Origin: Microbispora bryophytorum | GTDB taxonomy: Bacteria > Actinomycetota > Actinomycetes > Streptosporangiales > Streptosporangiaceae | DNA: 64,000 bases | NCBI RefSeq assembly: GCF_006874465.1 | Contig: NZ_VIRL01000026.1 | Location: 42,256-106,255, forward strand | Direction: 5' to 3' | Part shown: positions 42,441 to 50,604 of the stretch, one piece after another | Numbering within the stretch: position 1 is the first letter of the stretch | Layout: each line of letters begins with the position of its first letter | Translations under genes and position numbers: made by a program | The notes under the pieces: generated by a model | What the model was told of the DNA's origin: nothing | The model's input: the letters and a program-made list of their open reading frames with translations, nothing else | Database searches by the model: none

Positions 42441-42714
42441 GCCACCGGCCGAACCAGCCGGACACGGCGCCCTCGTCCTCCTCCGGCGCCGCGTCGTCGT
42501 CCGGCAGGTCGTACCAGTGCGTGTCCCCGGGGAAGGGGTCCGGGGGCACGCCGGGCGCACCGTGTCCGCTGATGCGTCCGCTGATGCGTCCGCTGATGCG
42601 TCCACCGATCCGCTCGCCGCGCTCGCTCATGCGGCGGCCCCCTCGCCTCGCGGCTGGGGGGAGCATGGAGCCCGGCGCATCGTGCCGACCGATGCGCTCG
42701 CCGCGCTCGCTCAT
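42433..42714 (-). CDS. Small coupled protein after the flavoprotein
   Basis: 93 aa; ATG 42714 overlaps the flavoprotein stop by 4 bp. The N-terminal part contains a duplicated MSERGERIG string and a 12-bp repeat (GRIS x3, about 42573-42606). The C-terminal part is acidic and ends SGWFGRWLR. There is no known domain and no membrane segment. An internal ATG (second MSERGERIG) would give 65 aa. Last gene of the seven-gene operon; function unknown. Confidence 0.6.
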   Translation of the reverse strand: MSERGERIGRHDAPGSMLPPAARRGGRRMSERGERIGGRISGRISGRISGHGAPGVPPDPFPGDTHWYDLPDDDAAPEEDEGAVSGWFGRWLR

Positions 42715-45617
42715 GCCCGCGCTCCCGCCGGGACCGCGCTCGGACCTTCGGCCCCTTCGGCCCTCTCGACCCCTTCGGCCCGCGCGGCGTCCAGCGCCTT
42801 GCGGGCGTAGGCCCGGACGTCGGCGTCGGAGTCGCCGAGAGCACCCCGCAGGGCCGCGGCCACCTCCGTCCGCGCCGCCCACGCGGACAGCGCGAGCACC
42901 GCGGCCTTGCGCACGTCGAGGTGCGGGTCGGCCAGCGCCGCCACCAGCGGTTCCACCGCGAGGGCCGGGTCGGCGGCGGCCAGTCCCCGCGCCGCGCCCA
43001 CCCTCACCTGCCAGGCCTGATCCGCCAGGGCCCGTACGGCCGTCTCCGCGAGGCCCGGATCCTGCTGGAGAACCCGGCCCAGCCCGGAGAGCGCCTCCAG
43101 GGCCGCCGCCCGGACGAGCGGGTCGGGATCGGCGGCGAGCCGCGCGACGGCGGGGGCGCCGCCCGGCAGGCCGACGACGCCGAGCCCCCTGGCCGCCCAG
43201 ACGCGCACCTCACGGTCCCGGTCGCCGGCGGCGAGCGCCACCCGCTCCGCGTCGTCGAGCGCGACCAGGCCCCCGACCGCCTCGATCCGCACCCTCGTGT
43301 CAGCGTCGGCGAGCGCGGCCTCGAACAGCGCGGCGTCGCCGAGGCGCAGCGCCCGCAGGACGTCCAGGACGGCCGCGCGGACCACCGGATCTCCCGCTCC
43401 GCCCTGAGCGGCTCCACCCTGACCCGCTCCGCCCTGGCCGACTCCGCCCTGGCCGACTCTGCTCTGGCCGACTCCGCTCTGGCCCGCTCCGCTCTGGCCC
43501 GCTCCGTCCCGGCCCGCTCCGTCCCGGCCCGCTTCCGGGTAACCGGCGACGGCGCGGAGCGCGGCGCCGAACCCCTCGGTCGCGGGCAGCACCTCGACCA
43601 GCTCGCGCAGGCCGGTGGCGGCCGCGCGCCGCACCGTGCCGTGCGGGTCCGCGAGGGCCAGCGTCAGCGCGGTCTCCACGCCCCGGGGCGCGGTCTCGGT
43701 CAGCGTCGCGACGGCCGCCCTGCGGACCTTGGGGTCGGCCTCCGCCAGGTAGGGGGTGATCTGGTCCAGCGCCGGCTCGCCGTCGGCGAGCCGCAGGAGT
43801 TCGAGGATGCGCGGCGAGCGCCCGATCGCCTCCACCGCGAGCCGCCCGCCCGCCCTGCGCCGCGCCGGGCCGGCCGGGCCGTACGCCCCGACCAGGACGG
43901 GCTCGGCCGGGCGGGGGGCGAAGCCTTCGACGGGCACGAGGTAGGGCTCGACCGGGCGCTTGACGAACTCCATCGCGCCGTCGGCGTTCTTACGCAGGTT
44001 GAGGTGGTAGAGCCACTCGTCGTCGTTCCGCTCGGGCAGGTCGGCGCGCTCGTGGTAGAGGCCCCACCTGCTCTCGGTGCGGAGCAGCGAGGACCTGGCG
44101 GCCATCTCGGCACAGTCCCTGATGAACGTCACCTCGGCGCAGCGCATCAGTTCGTGCGGGGTTCTCGCGCCCATGGCCGCGATCTCGTCGCGCATCCGCT
44201 CGAACGTCTCCACCGCGATGTCCAGCTTCCTGGCGGTCTTCGGCGGGGCGACGTAGTCGTTGACGAACCGCCGCAGCTTGTACTCGACCTGCGGCTGCGG
44301 CGGGCCGTCGGGGTTGCGCAGCGGGCGGTAGATCAGCTCGTGCGCGGCGGCGATCTGGTCCTGCGGCAGTCCCCCCGGCCTGCGGTGGTGCTCGGCGGCG
44401 TGGGCCCCGGCGAGGTCGCCGAACACGAACGCCCCGATCATGTAGTTGTGCGGCACGCAGGCCAGGTCGCCCGCGGCGTACAGGCCCGGGACGGTGGTGG
44501 CGGCGTTCTCGTCCACCCAGACGCCCGAGGCCGAGTGGCCGCCGCACAGGCCGATCTCCGAGATGTGCATCTCGACGTCGTGGGTGCGGTAGTCGTGCCC
44601 GCGTCCCGCGTGGAAGGTGCCCCGGGTGGGGCGTTCGGTGGTGTGCAGGACGTTCTCGAGCGCGGTGAGCGTCTCGTCGGGCAGGTGGGTGGTCTTGAGG
44701 TAGATCGGGCCGCGGGCCGAGGCGATCTCCCTCGCCACCTCGGCCATCATCTGGCCCGACCAGTAGTCGCAGTCGACGAACCGCTCCCCCTCGGCGTTGA
44801 CCTGGTAGCCGCCGAAGGGGTTGGCGACGTACGCGCAGGCCGGGCCGTTGTAGTCCTTGATCAGCGGGTTGATCTGGAAGCACTCGATGCCGCTGAGCTC
44901 CGCGCCCGCGTGGTAGGCCATCGCGTATCCGTCGCCGGCGTTGGTCGGGTTCTCGTAGGTGCCGTAGAGGTAGCCGCTCGCGGGCAGGCCGAGCCGTCCG
45001 GACGCGCCGGTGGCCAGGATCACCGCACCGGCGGCGACCGTGACGAACCGGCCCGAGCGGGTGTCGAACCCGGCGACGCCGACGGCCCGCCCCTCGCTGG
45101 TCAGCACGCGGACCGGCATCACCCGGTTCTCGATGCGCACCTTCTCGCGGATGTCGCGGCGGCGCAGCACGCGGTAGAGCACCTTCTTGACGTCCTTGCC
45201 CTCCGGCATGGGCAGGACGTAGCTGCCCGACCGGTGGACCCGGCGCACCGCGTACTCGCCGTGCTCGTTCTTCTCGAACTTCACGCCGTAGCGTTCCAGC
45301 CGCTGGACCATGTCGTAGCCGCGCGTGGCCGTCTGGTGCACCGTGCGCTGGTTGACCACCCCGTCGTTGGCCCTGGTGATCTCGGCGACGTAGTCCTCAG
45401 GGGTGGCCTTGCCGGGGATGACCGCGTTGTTCACGCCGTCCATGCCCATCGCCAGCGCCCCGCTGTGCCGCACGTGCGCCTTCTCCAGCAGGATCACGTC
45501 GGCGCCGCGCTCGGCGGCGGTGATCGCGGCCATGGTCCCGGCGGTGCCGCCGCCGACCACCAGGACCTCGCACTCCAGATGCGTACGGTCCGCCGGGGAA
45601 GGGATGTCCACTCTCAC
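42711..45617 (-). CDS. AprA/FrdA-like FAD flavoprotein with C-terminal HEAT repeats
   Basis: 968 aa, GTG start overlapping the ATPase stop (GTGA). N-terminal FAD-binding domain: [29 protein letters not shown] (GxGxxG at 22-27), the [15 protein letters not shown] segment, and [31 protein letters not shown] near the end of the flavin domain. This looks like the adenylylsulfate reductase alpha/fumarate reductase flavoprotein superfamily. From about residue 590 the protein becomes HEAT repeats ([48 protein letters not shown]), interrupted by a Gly/Gln pentapeptide repeat (43395-43533). Partner electron carrier: the ferredoxin at 48827. Confidence 0.88.
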   Translation of the reverse strand: MRVDIPSPADRTHLECEVLVVGGGTAGTMAAITAAERGADVILLEKAHVRHSGALAMGMDGVNNAVIPGKATPEDYVAEITRANDGVVNQRTVHQTATRGYDMVQRLERYGVKFEKNEHGEYAVRRVHRSGSYVLPMPEGKDVKKVLYRVLRRRDIREKVRIENRVMPVRVLTSEGRAVGVAGFDTRSGRFVTVAAGAVILATGASGRLGLPASGYLYGTYENPTNAGDGYAMAYHAGAELSGIECFQINPLIKDYNGPACAYVANPFGGYQVNAEGERFVDCDYWSGQMMAEVAREIASARGPIYLKTTHLPDETLTALENVLHTTERPTRGTFHAGRGHDYRTHDVEMHISEIGLCGGHSASGVWVDENAATTVPGLYAAGDLACVPHNYMIGAFVFGDLAGAHAAEHHRRPGGLPQDQIAAAHELIYRPLRNPDGPPQPQVEYKLRRFVNDYVAPPKTARKLDIAVETFERMRDEIAAMGARTPHELMRCAEVTFIRDCAEMAARSSLLRTESRWGLYHERADLPERNDDEWLYHLNLRKNADGAMEFVKRPVEPYLVPVEGFAPRPAEPVLVGAYGPAGPARRRAGGRLAVEAIGRSPRILELLRLADGEPALDQITPYLAEADPKVRRAAVATLTETAPRGVETALTLALADPHGTVRRAAATGLRELVEVLPATEGFGAALRAVAGYPEAGRDGAGRDGAGQSGAGQSGVGQSRVGQGGVGQGGAGQGGAAQGGAGDPVVRAAVLDVLRALRLGDAALFEAALADADTRVRIEAVGGLVALDDAERVALAAGDRDREVRVWAARGLGVVGLPGGAPAVARLAADPDPLVRAAALEALSGLGRVLQQDPGLAETAVRALADQAWQVRVGAARGLAAADPALAVEPLVAALADPHLDVRKAAVLALSAWAARTEVAAALRGALGDSDADVRAYARKALDAARAEGVERAEGAEGPSAVPAGARA
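43395..43533 (-). repeat. 15-bp tandem repeat inside the flavoprotein gene
   Basis: About nine units of the type GACTCCGCTCTGGCC, encoding [10 protein letters not shown] pentapeptides in a linker between HEAT repeats. It is in-frame. Confidence 0.85.
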
Positions 45618-46375
45618 AGCTCCTCGATGATGCGGGCGCGCAGCCCGGCGCGGTCGATGTCGGGGGTGCGCGGCTCCGGCACCTGCAGGACGCATCCGAC
45701 GCCGCCGCGGCCGAGCACGACGACCCGGTCGGCGAGCAGCAGCGCCTCGTCCACGTCGTGGGTGACGAAGACGACCGTGGCGAGGGTGTCGCGGAGCACG
45801 TCCAGCAGCAGGCGCTGCATCTCGCCCCGGGTCTGCGCGTCCAGCGCGCCGAAGGGCTCGTCCATGAGCACGGCGCGCGGCGCGCCCGCCAGGGACCTGG
45901 CGAGCTGCACCCGCTGCCGCATGCCGCCGGACAGCTCCCGGGGCAGCCGGTCCTCGCAACCGGCGAGGCCGACGCGGGCGATCCAGCTCGCGGCGGCCGT
46001 CCTGCGCTGCCGCCTCGGCACGCCGCGGATGCGCAGCGGCAGTTCGACGTTGCGCAGGACCGTGCGCCAGGGCAGCAGCGCGTCGTCCTGGAAGACCATC
46101 GCGCGGTCGGCGGAGGGCCTGGTGACCGGCACGCCCTCGGCCAGGACCCGGCCGGCGCGCGGCGCCAGCAGTCCCGCGATCGCCCGCAGGACGGTCGACT
46201 TGCCCGACCCGGACGGACCGACGATCACCAGGACCTCACCGGGGGCGATGTCGAGGCGCAGGTCCTCCAGCACGGCGTGCCGCCCGTAGCCGAGGGCCAC
46301 GCCCTCCAGCCGGATGGCGAGCCCGGCGCCCACCCGTGCGGCCTGCACGGCCGATCCGGCGGTGCGTGCGCTCAT
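45614..46375 (-). CDS. ABC transporter ATP-binding protein (SsuB/TauB-like)
   Basis: 253 aa. Walker [10 protein letters not shown] (53-61), Q-loop [21 protein letters not shown], signature [17 protein letters not shown], Walker [17 protein letters not shown], and H-loop [21 protein letters not shown]. The DDALLPWRT and DEPFGALD forms are typical of nitrate/sulfonate/taurine importers. It overlaps the permease gene and the flavoprotein gene by 4 bp each. Confidence 0.92.
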   Translation of the reverse strand: MSARTAGSAVQAARVGAGLAIRLEGVALGYGRHAVLEDLRLDIAPGEVLVIVGPSGSGKSTVLRAIAGLLAPRAGRVLAEGVPVTRPSADRAMVFQDDALLPWRTVLRNVELPLRIRGVPRRQRRTAAASWIARVGLAGCEDRLPRELSGGMRQRVQLARSLAGAPRAVLMDEPFGALDAQTRGEMQRLLLDVLRDTLATVVFVTHDVDEALLLADRVVVLGRGGVGCVLQVPEPRTPDIDRAGLRARIIEEL

Positions 46376-47340
46376 CGGGCGCCGCCTTCCGCGCCCGCGC
46401 CGGCCCCCGCATGCGCCCTCGCATCGGCCCATTCGTCGGCCCCTCGATCAGTGGCTTGATCGGCCCCTTGATCAGCCCCTTGATCAGAACTGTGCAGCCA
46501 CCGGGTCAGGCGCCGGCCGAGCAGTTCGATCGACGCCGAGGCGACCCAGCCGAGCACGCCGATCGAGGCCATGCCGACGAGCACCGCCGGATAGTCGACG
46601 ACCGTGTAGGCGTGCCAGGTGCGGTAGCCGACGCCGAACTCCCCGGAGATCATCTCGGCGGAGATCACGCAGATCCAGGCGACGCCCATGCCGACGGACA
46701 GCCCGCCGAAGACGCCCGGCAACGTGCCCGGGAGGACGACGTTCCACAGCACGTGCGCGCGCCCGCCGCCCATGGTGCGGACCGCGTCCTCCCACAGCGT
46801 CGGCAGCGCCCGTACGGCGTGCCGCGTGCTCACCATGATCGGGAAGAACGCCGCGGCGAACGTGATGAACACGATGCCCTGCTCGTCGGTGGGGAACACC
46901 AGGATCGCGATCGGGACGAGGGCGATCGCCGGGATCGGCCGGACGACCTCGATGGGCGGCAGCAGCACGTCACCGGCCCATCGGGACCGCGCGACCAGGA
47001 CGCCCAGGGCGATGCCGGCCACGGCCGCCAGCGCGAATCCGGTGAGGATGCGGATCATGCTCTGGGCCAGGTCGAGGTAGTAGATCCGGGTGCCGAGTTG
47101 CCGGCCGAGCTCGGCCGCGACCTCGGCGGGCGAGGGCAGCCGGTCGAACCGCAGCCCGACGCGGGCGTCCGCGGTCGTCAGCCACTGCCACACCGCGACG
47201 ACGGCCGCCAGGGAGGCCGACCTGACCGCCCATCTGCGCAGGCCGGCCGCCGTTCTCGTCCGGCCCGCCGATGCGGCGCCCGCGCCCGCGGCGGCGGGGG
47301 CGGCGGGGCCGAGCGTCGCGTCCAGCGCCGGAGTGCTCAT
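46372..47340 (-). CDS. ABC transporter permease (SsuC/TauC-like)
   Basis: 322 aa, about six hydrophobic helices. The EAA loop is clear ([50 protein letters not shown]), as are [15 protein letters not shown] and [19 protein letters not shown]. It belongs to the nitrate/sulfonate/taurine importer permeases. The C-terminal tail has short repeats (DQGA, from 12-bp DNA units near 46453-46490). It overlaps both neighbouring genes by 4 bp. Confidence 0.9.
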   Translation of the reverse strand: MSTPALDATLGPAAPAAAGAGAASAGRTRTAAGLRRWAVRSASLAAVVAVWQWLTTADARVGLRFDRLPSPAEVAAELGRQLGTRIYYLDLAQSMIRILTGFALAAVAGIALGVLVARSRWAGDVLLPPIEVVRPIPAIALVPIAILVFPTDEQGIVFITFAAAFFPIMVSTRHAVRALPTLWEDAVRTMGGGRAHVLWNVVLPGTLPGVFGGLSVGMGVAWICVISAEMISGEFGVGYRTWHAYTVVDYPAVLVGMASIGVLGWVASASIELLGRRLTRWLHSSDQGADQGADQATDRGADEWADARAHAGAGAGAEGGAR

Positions 47341-48812
47341 CGCGACGCACCTTCCCCAGCCGTCTTCGGCTCCCCCGCAGCCGCCTTCGGCTCCCCCGCA
47401 GCCGTCTTCGGCTCCCCGGCCGCGGCCTTCAGCGCCTCGTCGTATCCGACGATCCGCGCCCGGGGGTGCTCCTTCACGTACGCCTGCGCGCCGTCCGCGG
47501 TGGTGAAAGGCGCGAACCGCTCGTTCTCGCCCGCCGATGGGTCACGGACCCAGACCGACCTGTCCGCGAACCAGTGCGTGCCGGTGGCCGCGTCGGGCAC
47601 GTAGGCGGCCCGCACGGTCCCGCCGGCCGAGGTGGCGGCGGCGATCTGGCGCAGCAGGCAGGTGGGGGTGGCCGCGGGGCGGAGCCGGTCCTCCCCGGCG
47701 AGCCAGAGCTCGCCCGCCTTCGCCGGGTCGCCCACGGCGGTCCCGCAGGCCTCGTCGGTCCCGGTGATCCTCGCCGCGTTGGCGGTGCTCGCGGTGCCCG
47801 CGTCGTAGGAGGCGCCGTACGCCTTCCTGATGAAGGAGTCGTTCGCGAACTTCGTCACGTCGACGTCGGTGAAGTCGGTGCCGATGATCTTCAGGTACTT
47901 CTCGTCGTGCCGCAGGGCGGCCACCAGTTCCGGCTTCACGGTCACATCGAACGAGGCGATGCCGTCACGCCCGTTGTAGAGGTAGACCACCTCGGGCGGC
48001 AGTCCGGTTGCCTCGGCGACCGCCTCGGCCGCCTCCACGGGATGCTCGTGGAGGTAGTTCGTCGCGTCGATCTGCGCCTGGAGGAACGCCTGGAGCACGT
48101 CGGGGTGCTCCTTCGCGTACGCCTGCCGTACGACGACGCCGTGGAACGTCGGCACGCCGAGCGCCGAGCCGTCGTAGACGAGCCTGGCCTGGTTCTTGAA
48201 GACGAGCAGCCCCGGCCAGGCCACGAACTGGGCGTATCCCTGCACGTTGCCCGACTGCAGCGCGGACGCGCCCACCGGCGGCTGCTGGTTCACGACCTCC
48301 ACGTCCGTAGCGGGGTCGAGCCCGGCCCGCTCCAGGGCCTGCACCAGCGTGCCGTGCCCGGCCGAGCCCGAGCTGGCCGAGACCTTCTTCCCTTTCAGGC
48401 CGGCCAGGGTCCGCACGTCCGACGACGGAGGCACGACGACCGCGTTCAGGCCGCCGCGCAGGTTGTAGCCGGTCACCGAGACGAGCTCGGTCCGCGCGGA
48501 GGGCACGCCCTGGGTGCGGGAGGCGTTGATGAGGAGCGGGTAGTCGCCCATCGACCCGATGTCGATCTTCCCCGCCACCATCTTGGCGGTGATCGGAGCG
48601 CCGGTGTCGTAGTCCTGCCACTCGACCCGGTATCTGGCGCCGAGGCGCTTTTCGAGGTAGCCGAGGCCGCGCAGCAGCGTCCCGGCCGTCACCGTGTTGA
48701 TGGTCTTCGACTGGTATCCGACGACGACCGTCTGCCTGCCGTCGTCGGCGCCCGCGGACACGGAGCACCCGGCCGCGGCCAGCAACGCCACGGCGGCGAT
48801 GAGCTTACGCAT
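47337..48812 (-). CDS. ABC substrate-binding lipoprotein with NosL-like C-terminal domain
   Basis: 491 aa. The signal peptide and lipobox-like LLAAAGC put the lipidated Cys at residue 16. The SsuA/NMT1-type binding domain (about 25-350) contains DYDTGAPITAKMVAGKIDIGSMGDYPLLINASRTQG and KGKKVSASSGSAGHGTLVQALERAG. After about 370 an extra domain follows: TCLLRQIAAATSAGGTVRAAYVPDAATGTHWFADRSVWVRDPSAGENERFAPFTTADGAQAYVKEH. It resembles NosL (copper/heme-binding lipoprotein) with a reshuffled metal-ligand region. The protein ends in a 21-bp repeat tail (AAGEPKT x3). The fusion suggests that substrate capture and a metal or redox function are linked outside the cell. Confidence 0.85.
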   Translation of the reverse strand: MRKLIAAVALLAAAGCSVSAGADDGRQTVVVGYQSKTINTVTAGTLLRGLGYLEKRLGARYRVEWQDYDTGAPITAKMVAGKIDIGSMGDYPLLINASRTQGVPSARTELVSVTGYNLRGGLNAVVVPPSSDVRTLAGLKGKKVSASSGSAGHGTLVQALERAGLDPATDVEVVNQQPPVGASALQSGNVQGYAQFVAWPGLLVFKNQARLVYDGSALGVPTFHGVVVRQAYAKEHPDVLQAFLQAQIDATNYLHEHPVEAAEAVAEATGLPPEVVYLYNGRDGIASFDVTVKPELVAALRHDEKYLKIIGTDFTDVDVTKFANDSFIRKAYGASYDAGTASTANAARITGTDEACGTAVGDPAKAGELWLAGEDRLRPAATPTCLLRQIAAATSAGGTVRAAYVPDAATGTHWFADRSVWVRDPSAGENERFAPFTTADGAQAYVKEHPRARIVGYDEALKAAAGEPKTAAGEPKAAAGEPKTAGEGASR

Positions 48813-48826
48813 TGGGGGGTGTCCTT

Positions 48827-49054
48827 CTATCGGAGCAGGTAGGGGATGTTCACCGTGACCGCGTCCGCCGGGCACCGGTCGGCGCAGGGGCCGCAGTACC
48901 AGCACTCGTCCACGTGCATGTACGCCTTACCGCTGACCTCGTGGATGGCCAGCGAGTCGAGCGGGCAGACGTCCACGCACAGCGTGCAGCCCTCGATGCA
49001 CAGCGACTCGTCGATCGTGACGGGCACGTCGACGCGGCTATTGACCAGGGTCAT
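48827..49054 (-). CDS. Dicluster 4Fe-4S ferredoxin (AprB-like)
   Basis: 75 aa, with GGAGG 7 nt before ATG 49054. Two cluster motifs are present: CIEGCTLCVDVCPLD (C-x3-C-x2-C-x3-C) and CWYCGPCADRCP (C-x2-C-x2-C-x3-C). There is a short loop around KAYMHVDE between them. It lacks the C-terminal tail of true AprB but has the same 2[4Fe-4S] arrangement. It probably transfers electrons to or from the flavoprotein encoded four genes downstream. It overlaps the gntR 3' end by 17 bp. Confidence 0.9.
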   Translation of the reverse strand: MTLVNSRVDVPVTIDESLCIEGCTLCVDVCPLDSLAIHEVSGKAYMHVDECWYCGPCADRCPADAVTVNIPYLLR

Positions 49055-49787
49055 CGGTGTTCCTCCAGAGATGGCCACGCATGGTGAGGCGGTCGCCGCG
49101 GAACCTGACGAACTCCAGGTCGACCGGACGGCCGTCGGACAGATGGGTGAGGCGCTCGACCATCAGCAGCGCCGCGCCGCGCGGCGCGTCGAGGACGGCG
49201 GCGGTGTGGGCGTCGGCGCTCACGGCCTCGATCGTCAGCTCCGCCACGCCGAGCGGCCGGCCGGCGACCCGTTCCAGCAGCACGAACACGTCGTTGTGCA
49301 CGAGGTCGGCGTCGAAGAGCGGCTCCCCCACCTCGCGGACGAGGTAGGTCAGGTCGAGCGAGAGCGGCAGCCCGTTGAGCCTGCGCAGCCGCTCCATGTA
49401 GACGACGGGCTCGCCGGGTGGCAGGCCGAGCCGTTGCCGGACGGCGGCCGGAGGCGTGGTCAGCCCCATCGCGCGGACCTCGTTGGTGACCTCACCGTGC
49501 TCCCGGAGGGTCTCAGCGAGGCCGAGCAGCCGGTGCAGGCCGTGCGGGTACTTCTCCGCGGCCACCGTGGTGCCCACTCCCGGGCACCGCTCGATGAGGC
49601 CCTCGTCGCGCAGCAGGTCCAGAGCCTCCCTGATCGTGTTGCGGGAGGTCCCGAACTCCCGGGCGAGGGCGGACTCAAGCGGCAGGTGACCACCGCCGAA
49701 TCCGCCGTGCACGACCTCCCGCCGCAGCAGGTCGGCGACCTGGCGGGCCCTGTCCGCCCGGCGCCGTCTCGCGTCCGCCAACTCCAT
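49038..49787 (-). CDS. GntR-family regulator with UTRA domain
   Basis: 249 aa. The N-terminal winged HTH is LPLESALAREFGTSRNTIREALDLLRDEGLIERCPGVGTTVA. The C-terminal UTRA/chorismate-lyase-like fold contains PPGEPVVYMERLRRLNGLPLSLDLTYL and GAALLMVERLTHLSDGRPVDLEFVRFRGDRLTM. It is the first gene of the ABC/flavoprotein operon and probably its ligand-responsive repressor. I found no clear GntR operator upstream; the 130-bp gap to 49918 holds an AT-richer patch near 49800-49830. Confidence 0.88.
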   Translation of the reverse strand: MELADARRRRADRARQVADLLRREVVHGGFGGGHLPLESALAREFGTSRNTIREALDLLRDEGLIERCPGVGTTVAAEKYPHGLHRLLGLAETLREHGEVTNEVRAMGLTTPPAAVRQRLGLPPGEPVVYMERLRRLNGLPLSLDLTYLVREVGEPLFDADLVHNDVFVLLERVAGRPLGVAELTIEAVSADAHTAAVLDAPRGAALLMVERLTHLSDGRPVDLEFVRFRGDRLTMRGHLWRNTDDPGQ

Positions 49788-49918
49788 GAGGCATAAGCCT
49801 AGTGTTCAGGTAGGGATATGCGGATAACGGCGCGATTACGCCACTCCGGAAGATCGTGAGACAGCCTTTACCTGCGGCTTCACATCGATGCGGCCGACAA
49901 CCGCCACCCCCGGGGAGG

Positions 49919-50494
49919 TCAGGCGGCGAAGAACCGGTCGGCGAAGGCCTCCCACTGGGCGAGGAAATCGATGCCGCCGTCACGCAGCCAGTTGAGCTGC
50001 AGGCCGTCGAGGAAGGCGAGCAGGTCCACGGCGGCCTGACCGGGCCGCGGATGCCAGGCCAGCAGGTAGCACTCCAGCATGGCGCGGCCCTCGCTGAGCC
50101 GTGTCCGGAAGTAGACGTGCGCGGGGTGCGCGGGGTCCAGCGCCTCGGCCGACAGCACCGTGTAGAGCTGCACGAGCGAGCGCTGCGCGAGGTTGCGGCG
50201 GACGAACCCCGACATGACGGCGCGGGCGACGGCCGCGTCGGGCGCCGGTTCGAGTGTGTCGGCCACGCTCGCGAGGTCGAGCGTGTCCCGGCGTTCGAGG
50301 ACCGCGATGAGCAGTTCCTCCCGGGAACGGAAGTGATGCAGCAGCCCCGCCTTGGTCATGCCACAGGCCGCCGCGAACGCCTCCAGGGTGACGCCCTTGA
50401 ATCCGGAGGCCGCGATCAGCTCGGTGGCCGCCTTGAGGATCTCCTCTCGGCGTTCGGCGGGCGGCAGCCGGCGCCGTACCGGCGAGGGGGTCAT
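49919..50494 (-). CDS. TetR-family regulator (divergent to beta-glucosidase)
   Basis: 191 aa from ATG 50494 (MTPSPVRRRLPPAERREEIL). HTH: ATELIAASGFKGVTLEAFAAACGMTKAGLLHHFRSREELL. The C-terminal domain has VYFRTRLSEGRAMLECYLLAW and ends LQLNWLRDGGIDFLAQWEAF, a TetR_C subtype (BetI-like). It probably represses the divergent GH3 gene through the palindrome at 50551-50570. Confidence 0.9.
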   Translation of the reverse strand: MTPSPVRRRLPPAERREEILKAATELIAASGFKGVTLEAFAAACGMTKAGLLHHFRSREELLIAVLERRDTLDLASVADTLEPAPDAAVARAVMSGFVRRNLAQRSLVQLYTVLSAEALDPAHPAHVYFRTRLSEGRAMLECYLLAWHPRPGQAAVDLLAFLDGLQLNWLRDGGIDFLAQWEAFADRFFAA

Positions 50495-50550
50495 GCCGTC
50501 CTGGCTCCTCGGAGGCGGGGGTTGCTTTCGATCACGATACCAGCCTAAGT

Positions 50551-50570
50551 TATCTACCGTTTGGTAGATA
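50551..50570. promoter_or_regulatory. TetR operator between tetR and GH3 gene
   Basis: TATCTACC-GTTT-GGTAGATA, a perfect 8-bp inverted repeat centred in the divergent region, 35 bp upstream of the GH3 ATG. Confidence 0.75.
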
Positions 50571-50604
50571 GCGCTGTCGCGCCTGTTCAGAGAGTTGTGT
50601 GCGC

